Source of the DNA: Cellulomonas xylanilytica
Lineage (GTDB): Bacteria > Actinomycetota > Actinomycetes > Actinomycetales > Cellulomonadaceae
Length of the DNA: 64,000 nucleotides
Assembly (NCBI RefSeq): GCF_007989805.1
Contig: NZ_BJUB01000004.1
Span: 1 to 64,000, forward strand
Reading direction: 5' to 3'
Shown here in pieces: positions 41,982 to 49,895 of this stretch (the stretch's first letter is position 1; each line of letters begins with the position of its first letter). The notes under the pieces were generated by a model. The model was not told the origin of the DNA, did no database searches, and saw only the letters and a program-made list of their open reading frames with translations. The translations under genes were made by a program, and so were the position numbers.

Positions 41982-42688
41982 GGGCGGGGGCCGACGACCG
42001 ACTCGACGACGTCGAGGACCGCTTGCACGGTCTGGTCGAGGTCCAGGTCCGAGGAGTCCACGGTGACCACCCCGTCGGCGGCGACGTGGAACTGCACGAC
42101 GGTCGAGTCGTCGGCGTCGCGACGCAGCACCTGGTCGCGCGTCGCCTCGACGGCGGCGGCGTCGTCGGTGCCGTGCACGTCACGGGCCCGCCGCGCGAGC
42201 CGGGCTTCCTCGCTCGCGGTCAGGAGCACGCGGACGTCCGCGTCGGGTGCGACGACGGTCGTGATGTCGCGACCCTCGGCGACGATGCCCGGCCCGTTGA
42301 CGCGCGCCGACTCGATCTCCGCGCGCTGCAGCCGCCCGAGCTCGGCGCGGACCTCGAGGTTGGTCGCGACGGCGCTGACCGCCGCGGAGATCTCCGTGGT
42401 GCGGATCGCCTCGCCGACGTCGATCCCGTCGACGTGCACCGCCGGGTCCGCCGGGTCCACGCCCATGACGAGCGGCAGCGTCCGTACCTGCCCGGCGACC
42501 GCGTCGACGTCCGTCAGCGGGACGCCCTGGTGCAGGCACCACCACGTGGCCGCCCGGTACATCGCCCCGGTGTCGAGGTACGCCAGCCCGAGCGCGCTCG
42601 CCACACCGCGGGACACGCTGGACTTGCCGGACCCCGACGGGCCGTCGATCGCGACGACAATCGCCCTGCTCAACTCACCAGTCTCCAT
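41978..42688 (-). CDS. cmk: Cytidylate kinase
   Basis: 236 aa, ATG at 42688, overlapping tyrA's 3' end by 19 bp. P-loop IDGPSGSGKSSVSRG, CMP-binding LDTGAMYRAATWW and EGRDITTVVAPDADVR, lid ARRARDVHG. Phosphorylates CMP/dCMP. Standard length (about 225-235 aa). Confidence 0.95.
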   Translation of the reverse strand: METGELSRAIVVAIDGPSGSGKSSVSRGVASALGLAYLDTGAMYRAATWWCLHQGVPLTDVDAVAGQVRTLPLVMGVDPADPAVHVDGIDVGEAIRTTEISAAVSAVATNLEVRAELGRLQRAEIESARVNGPGIVAEGRDITTVVAPDADVRVLLTASEEARLARRARDVHGTDDAAAVEATRDQVLRRDADDSTVVQFHVAADGVVTVDSSDLDLDQTVQAVLDVVESVVGPRP

Positions 42689-43779
42689 CCGCGGGCCGTG
42701 AGCTCCGCCTCGAGGTGCTCCACCCGTCCGGGCAGCACCGAGATCTCCGCCATGCCGACCGGCCGGCCGGCCGCGTGCTCGAGGTGCAGGTCCTCGAGGT
42801 TGACCCCCGCCTCACCGACCTCGGTGAGCAGGCGCGCCAGCTCTCCCGGCGCGTCGGGCACGAGGACCGTGACCACGCCGTACGTGCGCTGCGCGCCGCC
42901 GTGCTTGCCGGGGATGCGCGCCACGCCGGCGTTCCCGTCGGCGATCGCCTGCGCGAGCGTGGCCAGCGCACCGAGCTCGACCGTCTCCGGCCCGTCGGCC
43001 GCCGCCGCCTGCCCGAGCGCGTCGATCACGGTGTCGAGGTCGGTCCGCAGGTCCCGCAGCACGTCCCGCACGGCGGCCGCGTTCGCGGCCAGGATCGACG
43101 TCCACAGCGCGGGGTCGGACGCGGCCAGCCGGGTGACGTCGCGCAGCCCCTGACCGGCGAGGCCGAGCGCGGCGTCGTCAGCACCGCGCAGCCGGGCGGC
43201 GACGAGGCTCGCGGCCACCTGCGGCACGTGCGAGACGGCGGCGACCGCGGCGTCGTGCGCGTCGGCGTCCATCGTCACCGGCACCGCGCCGAGGTCGACG
43301 GCCAGCGAGCGGACGGCCAGCACCGCGTCCGGGTGCGACGAGCCCGAGTCGGCGATCACCCAGGGCCGGCCGAGGAACAGGTCGGGGACGGCCGCGGAGG
43401 GACCGGACCTCTCGCGGCCGGCCATGGGGTGCGACCCGACGTAGCGCGTGAGGTCCGCGCCCGCGGCCCGCAGCTCCGCCAGCACGTACCCCTTCACGCT
43501 CGCCACGTCGGTCACCACGGCGTCCGGATACGCCGCGAGCTCCGCCCTGACCACGTCCGCGGTGACGTCGGGGGGTGCCGCGACGACGACCAGCGCGGGG
43601 GCCGTGTCGTCGGGACCGGCGGGCCGTCCTGCGCCCACGTCCCGTGCCAGCGCCAGGGCGGTGCGGGACGGGTCGTGCAGGACGACGTCCACGCCGTGGG
43701 TCCTCAGGGCGAGTCCGACCGACGTGCCCAGCAGGCCGGTGCCGACGATGCGCACCGGCCCCCGCGTCGCCAGCGTCAC
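42670..43779 (-). CDS. tyrA: Prephenate dehydrogenase
   Basis: 369 aa, GTG at 43779 overlapping the rluB stop as GTGA. NAD-binding IVGTGLLGTSVGLALR; catalytic-region VGSHPMAGRERSGPSAAVPD with the His of SHPMAG; central helices with IPGKHGGAQRTYG. An ACT domain covers about the last 85 residues (VVTVLVPDAPGELARLLTEV) and is presumably the tyrosine-feedback site. Converts prephenate to 4-hydroxyphenylpyruvate for tyrosine synthesis. Confidence 0.93.
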   Translation of the reverse strand: MTLATRGPVRIVGTGLLGTSVGLALRTHGVDVVLHDPSRTALALARDVGAGRPAGPDDTAPALVVVAAPPDVTADVVRAELAAYPDAVVTDVASVKGYVLAELRAAGADLTRYVGSHPMAGRERSGPSAAVPDLFLGRPWVIADSGSSHPDAVLAVRSLAVDLGAVPVTMDADAHDAAVAAVSHVPQVAASLVAARLRGADDAALGLAGQGLRDVTRLAASDPALWTSILAANAAAVRDVLRDLRTDLDTVIDALGQAAAADGPETVELGALATLAQAIADGNAGVARIPGKHGGAQRTYGVVTVLVPDAPGELARLLTEVGEAGVNLEDLHLEHAAGRPVGMAEISVLPGRVEHLEAELTARGWRLVS

Positions 43780-45164
43780 ATGCCCACCCGCGTCATCAGC
43801 GAGCCCACCTCGGTCTTCGACAGCACGCGCGTGCGACCCGGCTTGAGGTCACCCAGGCGGATCGGACCGATCTGCGTGCGCACCAGCTGCGTGACCGGGT
43901 AGCCGACCTCGTCGAAGATCCGTCGCACGATGCGGTTGCGACCCTCGTGCAGCTCGATCTCCACCAGGCTCGCCTGCGGGGTCGTCTGCACGATCTGGAA
44001 CTTGTCGACCTTGGCCAGCCCGTCCTCGAGCTCCACGCCCTTGATCAGCCGCGTGCCGAGCGACGGCGTGACGCGGCCCTCGAGCTGCACCAGGTACACC
44101 TTGGTCACACCGTGCGACGGGTGCGACAGACGGTTTGCCAGGTCCCCGTCGTTGGTCAGCAGGATCAGGCCCTCGGTCTCCGCATCCAGGCGGCCGACGT
44201 GGAACAGCCGCTCCTCGCGGTCGGACACGAACTGGCCGATCGACGGCCGGCCCTCGGGGTCGTGCATCGTCGAGACGACGCCCTTGGGCTTGTTGAGCGC
44301 GATGGTCACGATCGAGGAGTCCAGCTGCACGCGCATGCCGTCCACGTGGATGACCGCCGTGAGCGGGTCCACGCGCACGCCGAGCTCGAGCACCTTGGTG
44401 CCGTCGACGGTCACGCGCCCGGCCGAGATGAGGTCCTCGCACGCGCGGCGCGACCCGAGCCCCGCCGCCGCGAGCACCTTCTGCAGGCGCACGCCGTCGG
44501 GGTCGTGGACGTCGATCGTCACCTCGGGGGTGCGGCTGGGCCTCGGCGGCCGGCTCGACGCACCGTCGCTGCGCGGCCGACCGGCACCGCCGCTGCGCGG
44601 GTAACCGCTCCCGCTCTTCGGGCGCGGGCCGCCACTGCGTGCGGGGGCGCCCGGACCACCGCGCGAGGCGCCGCCCCGGGATCCACCGCCGGTGCTCGAC
44701 CCACCGCGGTACCCGCCGCTGTCGCGGGAGTCTCCCCCGGAGCTCGCAGCGCCGCGGTAGCCACCACCGCCGTCACGCGAGCCGCCGCCGCTCGAGCCGC
44801 CGCGGTACCCGCCGCTGTCGCGCGAGCCGCCGCCTGCACCGCCGCGGTACCCGCCGGCGTCGCGCGACCCACCGCTGCTGCCGCTCCGGGAGCCTCCCGC
44901 GCTGCCACCGCGGCTGTCGCCGCCGGCGCTGCTCCCCCGGTAGCCGCCGCCACCGCTGCTGCGGTACCCGTCGCCGCCACCGGTGCTGCCGCGGTAGCCC
45001 TCGCCCCCACCGGCACCCCGGTAGCCGCCGCCGCCCCGGGAGCCACCGGCGCTGCCGCCACGGCTCGCACCGGACCCACCGCTGCCCCGCGGTGCGCCGC
45101 CCCTCCCGCCCGACTGACCACCGGACTGGCCGGCGCCCCCTGACCGTCGTTCCTGCGGGCTCAT
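43776..45164 (-). CDS. rluB: 23S rRNA pseudouridine synthase RluB-like with long Gly/Arg/Tyr-rich N-terminus
   Basis: 462 aa, ATG at 45164 overlapping scpB's stop (ATGA). Residues about 1-215 are low complexity made of repeats such as GGYRGGSSGGG, SRDSGGYRGG and SAGGSRSGSSGG (RGG/GYR-like). Residues about 225-275 are an S4 RNA-binding domain (VRLQKVLAAAGLGSRRACED). The remainder is the RsuA/RluB catalytic domain with GRLDAETEGLILLTNDGDLA, whose Asp is the nucleophile. E. coli RluB is 291 aa with its extension at the C-terminus; this one is N-terminal. Modifies 23S rRNA of the 50S subunit. Confidence 0.93.
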   Translation of the reverse strand: MSPQERRSGGAGQSGGQSGGRGGAPRGSGGSGASRGGSAGGSRGGGGYRGAGGGEGYRGSTGGGDGYRSSGGGGYRGSSAGGDSRGGSAGGSRSGSSGGSRDAGGYRGGAGGGSRDSGGYRGGSSGGGSRDGGGGYRGAASSGGDSRDSGGYRGGSSTGGGSRGGASRGGPGAPARSGGPRPKSGSGYPRSGGAGRPRSDGASSRPPRPSRTPEVTIDVHDPDGVRLQKVLAAAGLGSRRACEDLISAGRVTVDGTKVLELGVRVDPLTAVIHVDGMRVQLDSSIVTIALNKPKGVVSTMHDPEGRPSIGQFVSDREERLFHVGRLDAETEGLILLTNDGDLANRLSHPSHGVTKVYLVQLEGRVTPSLGTRLIKGVELEDGLAKVDKFQIVQTTPQASLVEIELHEGRNRIVRRIFDEVGYPVTQLVRTQIGPIRLGDLKPGRTRVLSKTEVGSLMTRVGM

Positions 45165-45823
45165 CTGTTGTCTCCGATCGCCTGGTCGACGCCGTCGAAG
45201 GCGTCGATGTCCGGCAGGTAGGGCGCGAGCGGGGGCATCTCGTCCAGGCTGGACAGCCCCATCCGCTCCAAGAAGTATCCCGTGGTCTGGTACAGCACGG
45301 CACCGCTCGACGGATCCGTCCCGACCTCGGCGACGAGGCCGCGCGTCGTCAGCGTGCGGACCACCCCGTCGACGTTCACGCCGCGCACCGCCGAGACCTG
45401 TCCGCGCGTCACGGGCTGCCGGTAGGCGATGACGGCGAGCGTCTCGAGCGCCGCCTGCGTGAGCCGGGCTGTCTGCCCGTCGAGCACGAAGCGCCCGACG
45501 ACGTCCGCGTAGACGGGGGCGGAGTAGATCCGCCAGCCGTCGCCGACGCGCCGCACCTCGAAGCCGCGCGGCCGGCCGCCGTTCTCGCCGCGGTACTCGG
45601 CGGCGAGCTCGTCGAGCAGCGCCTCGACCCGGGCGGTGGGCAGCGCCAGCACCGTGGCCAGCCGGACGGCCGCGATCGGCTCGTCGGCGACCATGAGCAC
45701 CGCCTCGAGCGCAGCCAGAGCGCCGCCGGGGAGGTCGTCGACGTCGAACGCGAGCTCGTCGGCGGCGGCCTGCTCGTCGGTCGGCTCCTCGACGACGGTG
45801 TCGTCCGCCACGTTCTCCGTCAT
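45161..45823 (-). CDS. scpB: Segregation and condensation protein B
   Basis: 220 aa, ATG at 45823 overlapping scpA's stop (ATGA). Two winged helices typical of ScpB/MukE-like kleisin partners: LAALEAVLMVADEPIAAVRL, ARLTQAALETLAVIAYRQPV, then TRGQVSAVRGVNVDGVVRTL and GLVAEVG. It forms the SMC-ScpAB condensin complex on the chromosome. An acidic N-terminal 30-residue stretch precedes the domain. Confidence 0.94.
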   Translation of the reverse strand: MTENVADDTVVEEPTDEQAAADELAFDVDDLPGGALAALEAVLMVADEPIAAVRLATVLALPTARVEALLDELAAEYRGENGGRPRGFEVRRVGDGWRIYSAPVYADVVGRFVLDGQTARLTQAALETLAVIAYRQPVTRGQVSAVRGVNVDGVVRTLTTRGLVAEVGTDPSSGAVLYQTTGYFLERMGLSSLDEMPPLAPYLPDIDAFDGVDQAIGDNR

Positions 45824-46746
45824 GCGTCCTCCTCGGCGGACCCGTCACGGGCCAGCTCTGCGTCCAGTGTGGTGTCGAGGGTGTCGAAGTCGTCGGACAC
45901 CTCGATCTCGCCCTCCTCGGATCCTGTCCAGCGCACCGTCAGCTCACCGAGCGGCGTGACCTGGTCGAACGCGACGGCACCCTCCCGGAACAGCTCCAGG
46001 AGCGCGAGGAACCGGGCGACGACGACGACCGTGGCGCCGGCGTCGGCGGTGAGCGCACGGAACGACATCGCGCCGCCGTGCCGCAGCCGGTCCACCAGCA
46101 CGGCGGCCTGCTCCCGCACGCTGACCGCCGGGGCGTGCAGGTGGCTGATGTCGACGCCGGGCGGTGCCGCCTTGGGCTGCTCGGCCTTCGCCGCCAGTGC
46201 GGCGAGCTGCTCGGGCCCCACCTGCCACACCAGCTCGGGCAGCAGCGCCGCGAGGTGCGGCTCGAGGGTGACCAGCCGCGGGAAGCGCCGGCCCTCGGTC
46301 GCGAACCGCTCCGCCAGGTCCGCCGCGACGAGCTTGTACGCGCGGTACTGCAGGAGGCGGGCGAAGAGCAGGTCGCGGGCCTCGAGCAGCTCCAGGTCCT
46401 CCGCGTCCTCGACGTCCGCCGACGGCAGCAGCCGCGCGGCCTTGAGGTCGAGCAGCGTGGCGGCGATGACCAGGAACTCGCTGGCCTGCCCGAGGTCCCA
46501 CTGCTTCTCGGCGCCGCGGATGTGCGCGATGAACTCGTCGGTGACCTGCGCCAGTGCGACCTCGGTGATGTCGAGCTTGTGCTTGGCGATCAGGCCGAGC
46601 AGCAGGTCGAACGGGCCGCTGAAGTTGGTGAGGTGGACCTCGAAGGACTGGGTACCGACCGGGGACGGCGCAGGCGCGTTCGCACCCGCCGGCTCCGTGA
46701 CCGACTGCTCGGGCGGGACCGCGCGCTCGTCAGGCGGCGTCGCCAC
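45820..46746 (-). CDS. scpA: Segregation and condensation protein A (kleisin)
   Basis: 308 aa if GTG 46746 is used (17-bp overlap with parA); GTG 46761 or ATG 46788 are alternatives, as no clear ribosome-binding site decides. After a Pro/Ala-rich start comes the kleisin core SFEVHLTNFSGPFDLLLGLI, with KHKLDITEVALAQVTDEFI, and a C-terminal winged helix with FLALLELFREGAVAFDQVTP. Bridges SMC heads together with ScpB. A 35-residue N-terminal extension is common in actinobacteria. Confidence 0.93.
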   Translation of the reverse strand: MATPPDERAVPPEQSVTEPAGANAPAPSPVGTQSFEVHLTNFSGPFDLLLGLIAKHKLDITEVALAQVTDEFIAHIRGAEKQWDLGQASEFLVIAATLLDLKAARLLPSADVEDAEDLELLEARDLLFARLLQYRAYKLVAADLAERFATEGRRFPRLVTLEPHLAALLPELVWQVGPEQLAALAAKAEQPKAAPPGVDISHLHAPAVSVREQAAVLVDRLRHGGAMSFRALTADAGATVVVVARFLALLELFREGAVAFDQVTPLGELTVRWTGSEEGEIEVSDDFDTLDTTLDAELARDGSAEEDA

Positions 46747-47596
46747 GGGCGACGAGCTCACGTGCCAGCTGACGGTAGGCCGCCGCACCCGAGTGCGTCG
46801 GGGCGTAGGTGGTGATCGGCTCCGCGGCCACGGTGGCGTCGGGGAACTTCACGGTCCGGCTGATGACGGTGTGCAGCAGCGTGTCACCGAACGCCTCGCT
46901 GACGCGCGCGACGACCTCGCGGGCGTGCAGCGTGCGGGGGTCGTACATGGTGGCCAGGATGCCGTCGACCTCGAGGCGCGGGTTCAGCCGGTCGCGGACC
47001 TTCTCGATGGTCTCGACGAGCAGGGCGACACCGCGCAGCGCGAAGAACTCGCACTCCAGCGGGATGAGCACGCCGTGCGCGGCGGTCAGCGCGTTGACCG
47101 TGAGCAGCCCGAGCGACGGCTGGCAGTCGATCATCACGACGTCGTAGTCGTCGAGCACCGGCCGCAGCGTGCGCGCCAGCACCGACTCCCGGGCCACCTC
47201 ACCCACCAGCTGCACCTCGGCGGCGGACAGGTCGATGTTGGCCGGCAGCAGGTCCAGGCCCGGCGTCGCGGTGTGCTGGATGAGCGAGTGGATGTCGGCG
47301 TCGCGCTCCATGAGCAGGTTGTAGACCGTGCGGTCCAGCTCGTGCGGGCTGATGCCCAGGCCCACCGACGCGGCGCCCTGCGGGTCGAAGTCGACGATCA
47401 GCACCTTGCGCCCGTACTCGGCGAGCGCGGCGGCGAGGTTGATGGTGGTCGTCGTCTTGCCGACGCCACCCTTCTGGTTGCAGAGGGCGATCACGCGGGC
47501 CGGGCCGTGCGACGCGAGCGGGGGCGGCTCGGGGAACGCGGGCATGGGCCGCCCGACGGCATCGAGCTGCGGGTCGGTCGTCTGCTGGCTCACCAC
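46730..47596 (-). CDS. ParA-family chromosome-partitioning ATPase
   Basis: 288 aa, GTG at 47596 (a second GTG follows at 47593). Deviant Walker A: NQKGGVGKTTTTINLAAALA; Walker A' / B region: VLIVDFDPQGAASVGLGISP and DYDVVMIDCQPSLGLLTVNA. It lacks a neighbouring parB; this scpAB-linked ParA is a conserved actinobacterial paralogue of the origin ParA. The N-terminal 35 residues are Pro-rich. A leaderless-type promoter precedes it. Confidence 0.92.
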   Translation of the reverse strand: MVSQQTTDPQLDAVGRPMPAFPEPPPLASHGPARVIALCNQKGGVGKTTTTINLAAALAEYGRKVLIVDFDPQGAASVGLGISPHELDRTVYNLLMERDADIHSLIQHTATPGLDLLPANIDLSAAEVQLVGEVARESVLARTLRPVLDDYDVVMIDCQPSLGLLTVNALTAAHGVLIPLECEFFALRGVALLVETIEKVRDRLNPRLEVDGILATMYDPRTLHAREVVARVSEAFGDTLLHTVISRTVKFPDATVAAEPITTYAPTHSGAAAYRQLARELVARGDAA

Positions 47597-47608
47597 GCGG
47601 ACAACCTA
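47597..47608 (-). promoter_or_regulatory. Leaderless -10 element of parA (TAGGTT)
   Basis: On the minus strand TAGGTT (47608-47603) is followed by GTCCGC and the GTG at 47596, the same six-base layout as for der. It supports GTG 47596 as the start. No -35 hexamer is obvious. Confidence 0.45.
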
Positions 47609-47648
47609 CCGGAGCACGGCGGCCGATGGCCGCGCGACAGTCCGATGC

Positions 47649-48590
47649 TCACCGTGCGCGTGGGTGCGACACCGCGAAGACCTCGCGCAACGTGTCCGGG
47701 GTCACCGTCGTGTACACCTGCGTCGTGGTCACCGACGCGTGCCCGAGCATCGCCTGGACCACGTGCACGTCGGCGCCGCCCGCGAGCAGGTGGGTGGCGA
47801 ACGAGTGCCGCAGGGTGTGCGGGGAGATCTGCTCCGCACCGGCGAGCCCGGCACGTCCCGCCGCCAGGCGCAGGACCGCCCACGCGCTCTGCCGGCTGAG
47901 CCGGGCGCCGCGCGTGTTGAGGAACACCCCTGTCGGGTCCCCCGCGCTGCCGGCCGCCAGCGTGGGGCGCGCGTCGACGAGGTACGCCTCCACCGCCTCG
48001 AGCGCGAAGGCCCCCAGCGGGACGACGCGTTCCTTGGTGCCCTTGCCGACCAGGCGCACCGCCGCCCGTCCCGGGGTGCGGTCCACGTCCTCGACGTCGA
48101 GACCGACCACCTCGGAGATCCGGGCACCCGTGCCGTAGACGAGCTCGAGCAGCGCGCGGTCGCGCAGCGGCACAGGTCCCTCGCCCTGCCCGGCCGCCTC
48201 CAGCAGCCGTTCGACGTCGTCGACGGAGATCGCCCTGGGCACTCGCCTGGGCTGCGCCGGAGGCCGCACCGCGCGGGCCGGGTCGAGCCCGGTCACCCCA
48301 CCCGCGAGCAGGAACCGGTGCCACCCGCGGACCGCGACGACGATCCGCGCGGCGGACGCCTCCGACAGCGGCGTGCGCCCGTCGGACCCCGCGCGCACCG
48401 CGACCAGGAAGTCCTCGACGTCGGGTCCGGCGACGTCCTCCGGCCGGTGGCGGCCCCGCGACCGGAGGAAGGCGGTGTAGCGCGTCAGGTCGCGCCGGTA
48501 GGCGAGCAGGGTGTTCGTCGACAGCCCGCGGTCGACGGACAGGTGCGCGAGGTAGTGCTCGACAGCGGTGTCGAGCGCCGGGTCCGTCAC
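47649..48590 (-). CDS. xerD: Tyrosine recombinase XerD
   Basis: 313 aa, GTG at 48590, two bases after the ctaB stop. The N-terminal SAM-like domain (VEHYLAHLSVDRGLSTNTLL) is followed by the catalytic domain: YGTGARISEV (Arg), KGTKERVVPL (Lys), HTLRHSFATHLL (His-x2-Arg), GHASVTTTQVYT (His and nucleophilic Tyr). Resolves chromosome dimers at dif together with XerC; the chromosomal context (parA, scpAB) and length fit XerD rather than a phage integrase. Confidence 0.93.
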   Translation of the reverse strand: MTDPALDTAVEHYLAHLSVDRGLSTNTLLAYRRDLTRYTAFLRSRGRHRPEDVAGPDVEDFLVAVRAGSDGRTPLSEASAARIVVAVRGWHRFLLAGGVTGLDPARAVRPPAQPRRVPRAISVDDVERLLEAAGQGEGPVPLRDRALLELVYGTGARISEVVGLDVEDVDRTPGRAAVRLVGKGTKERVVPLGAFALEAVEAYLVDARPTLAAGSAGDPTGVFLNTRGARLSRQSAWAVLRLAAGRAGLAGAEQISPHTLRHSFATHLLAGGADVHVVQAMLGHASVTTTQVYTTVTPDTLREVFAVSHPRAR

Positions 48591-48592
48591 GG

Positions 48593-49585
48593 TCAGAACG
48601 GCAGGAACACGTCCACCGCGATCGCGACGGACAGCAGGGTGAGGTACGTGATCGACGCGTGGAACACGCTCATCGCGCGGAGCTTGCCGGCCTCTGGGTG
48701 CTCCGCGCGGCGCAGCAGCCCGATGCAGGACCACAGGAACCAGAGCCCGAGGGCCAGGGCGACGACGCCGTACACCCAGGTCATGCCCTGGACGGGGACC
48801 AGCAGCAGCGAGCAGGCGATCATCGCGACGGTGTACGCGATCATCTCGCGCGCCACCTTGGTGTCCTTGGCGACCACCGGCAGCATGGGCACGCCCGCGG
48901 CGGCGTAGTCGCGGCGGAACTTCATCGACAGCGGCCAGTAGTGCGGCGGGGTCCAGAAGAAGATGACGCCGAACAGCAGCGCGGCGGTCCACGAGACGCC
49001 GCCCGTGACCGCGGACCAGCCGATGAGGACGGGCATGCACCCGGCCGCACCGCCCCAGACGATGTTCTGCGGCGTCCGGCGCTTGAGGATCATCGTGTAG
49101 CCGACGACGTAGATGAGGATCGCCGCGGCCGTCAGCCACGCCGACGCCGGGTTGACCATGAGGGCGAGCCACGCCAAGGACGCGACGCCGAGCACCAGAC
49201 CGAAGACGAGAGCCGCACGCGGGCTGACCTCGCCCGTGACGATGGGCCGCCGCTTGGTGCGGTTCATGATCTTGTCGATGTCGCGGTCGAGGTAGCAGTT
49301 CAGGACGTTGGCCGAGCCGGCCGCCGCAGCGCCGCCGACGAGCGTGGCGAGCACCAGACCGAAGCTGGGGAACCCGCCCTGCGCCAGGATCATCGTCGGG
49401 AGCGTGGTGACGAGCAGGAGCTCGATGACGCGCGGCTTGGTCAGCGCGACGTAGGGGCCGACCGTCCGGCGCAGCCGGGACAGCGGGCCGGACGGCGACA
49501 CGGTGACCGTCGTGTCAGGAGCCCCCGGGGTCGACGCGGAGGACGCTCCGGCGTCGTCGACTGACAGGGGGCTGCTGAGGCGCAC
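48593..49585 (-). CDS. ctaB: Protoheme IX farnesyltransferase
   Basis: 330 aa from GTG 49585; a longer reading from 49726 adds a basic stretch unlike the family. UbiA-type polyprenyltransferase: [15 protein letters not shown] (first Asp-rich motif), about nine helices ([20 protein letters not shown] and others), [20 protein letters not shown] and a second motif [20 protein letters not shown]. It makes haem O for the terminal oxidase. It is divergent from tkt, with a 310-bp shared intergenic region. Confidence 0.92.
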   Translation of the reverse strand: MRLSSPLSVDDAGASSASTPGAPDTTVTVSPSGPLSRLRRTVGPYVALTKPRVIELLLVTTLPTMILAQGGFPSFGLVLATLVGGAAAAGSANVLNCYLDRDIDKIMNRTKRRPIVTGEVSPRAALVFGLVLGVASLAWLALMVNPASAWLTAAAILIYVVGYTMILKRRTPQNIVWGGAAGCMPVLIGWSAVTGGVSWTAALLFGVIFFWTPPHYWPLSMKFRRDYAAAGVPMLPVVAKDTKVAREMIAYTVAMIACSLLLVPVQGMTWVYGVVALALGLWFLWSCIGLLRRAEHPEAGKLRAMSVFHASITYLTLLSVAIAVDVFLPF

Positions 49586-49895
49586 TCTCTGCGGTTCCGT
49601 TCGTGTTTCCGGCGGGGGTGGTTCGCGCAGCCATGCTACGGCCTGGACCTGCGCCGGGGCGCGACGCGGGCGCCGGAACGCGCACCGTCCCGTGTGAGAT
49701 CGGTCGCTCCTCCGCGTGATGAGCACGCCCGGCGCCGGTGCCCAGGTGCGCTATAGGGTCGGTTTGCACGGTCAGACGACCGCCCGCGACGGCGTGACGT
49801 CCCACCCTGCTCGGCATCCGGACCTGGGTGCCGTGAGGTCGAAGATCTCGTCCGACACGACACCCGGACCCCTGCCCGGGTGGAAATGAGGTTCG
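49586..49895. other. 310-bp divergent intergenic region between ctaB and tkt
   Basis: No gene is seen here. It must hold the promoters of ctaB (minus) and tkt (plus). A TATAGGGTCG element at 49752-49761 lies in plus orientation. The roughly 130 bases between it and the tkt GTG would form a long untranslated leader. No known riboswitch is recognised. Confidence 0.6.
49752..49759 (+). promoter_or_regulatory. TATAGGGT -10-type element of tkt operon (candidate)
   Basis: TATAGGGT is followed by CG and lies 136 bp before the tkt start. The same ten bases (TATAGGGTCG) occur at a similar distance before gapA. It fits the actinobacterial TAnnnT -10 pattern; the -35 is not obvious. Confidence 0.45.

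Noticed and set aside
44639..47899. A 1086-codon plus-strand open frame opposite rluB, scpB, scpA and parA
   Set aside because: The opposite strand carries four conserved coupled genes; this frame has no domain and is rich in Arg/His/Ser.
48593..49726. Long N-terminal version of ctaB starting at 49726
   Set aside because: The extra 47 residues are Arg/Pro-rich and unlike the family; GTG 49585 gives the usual length.
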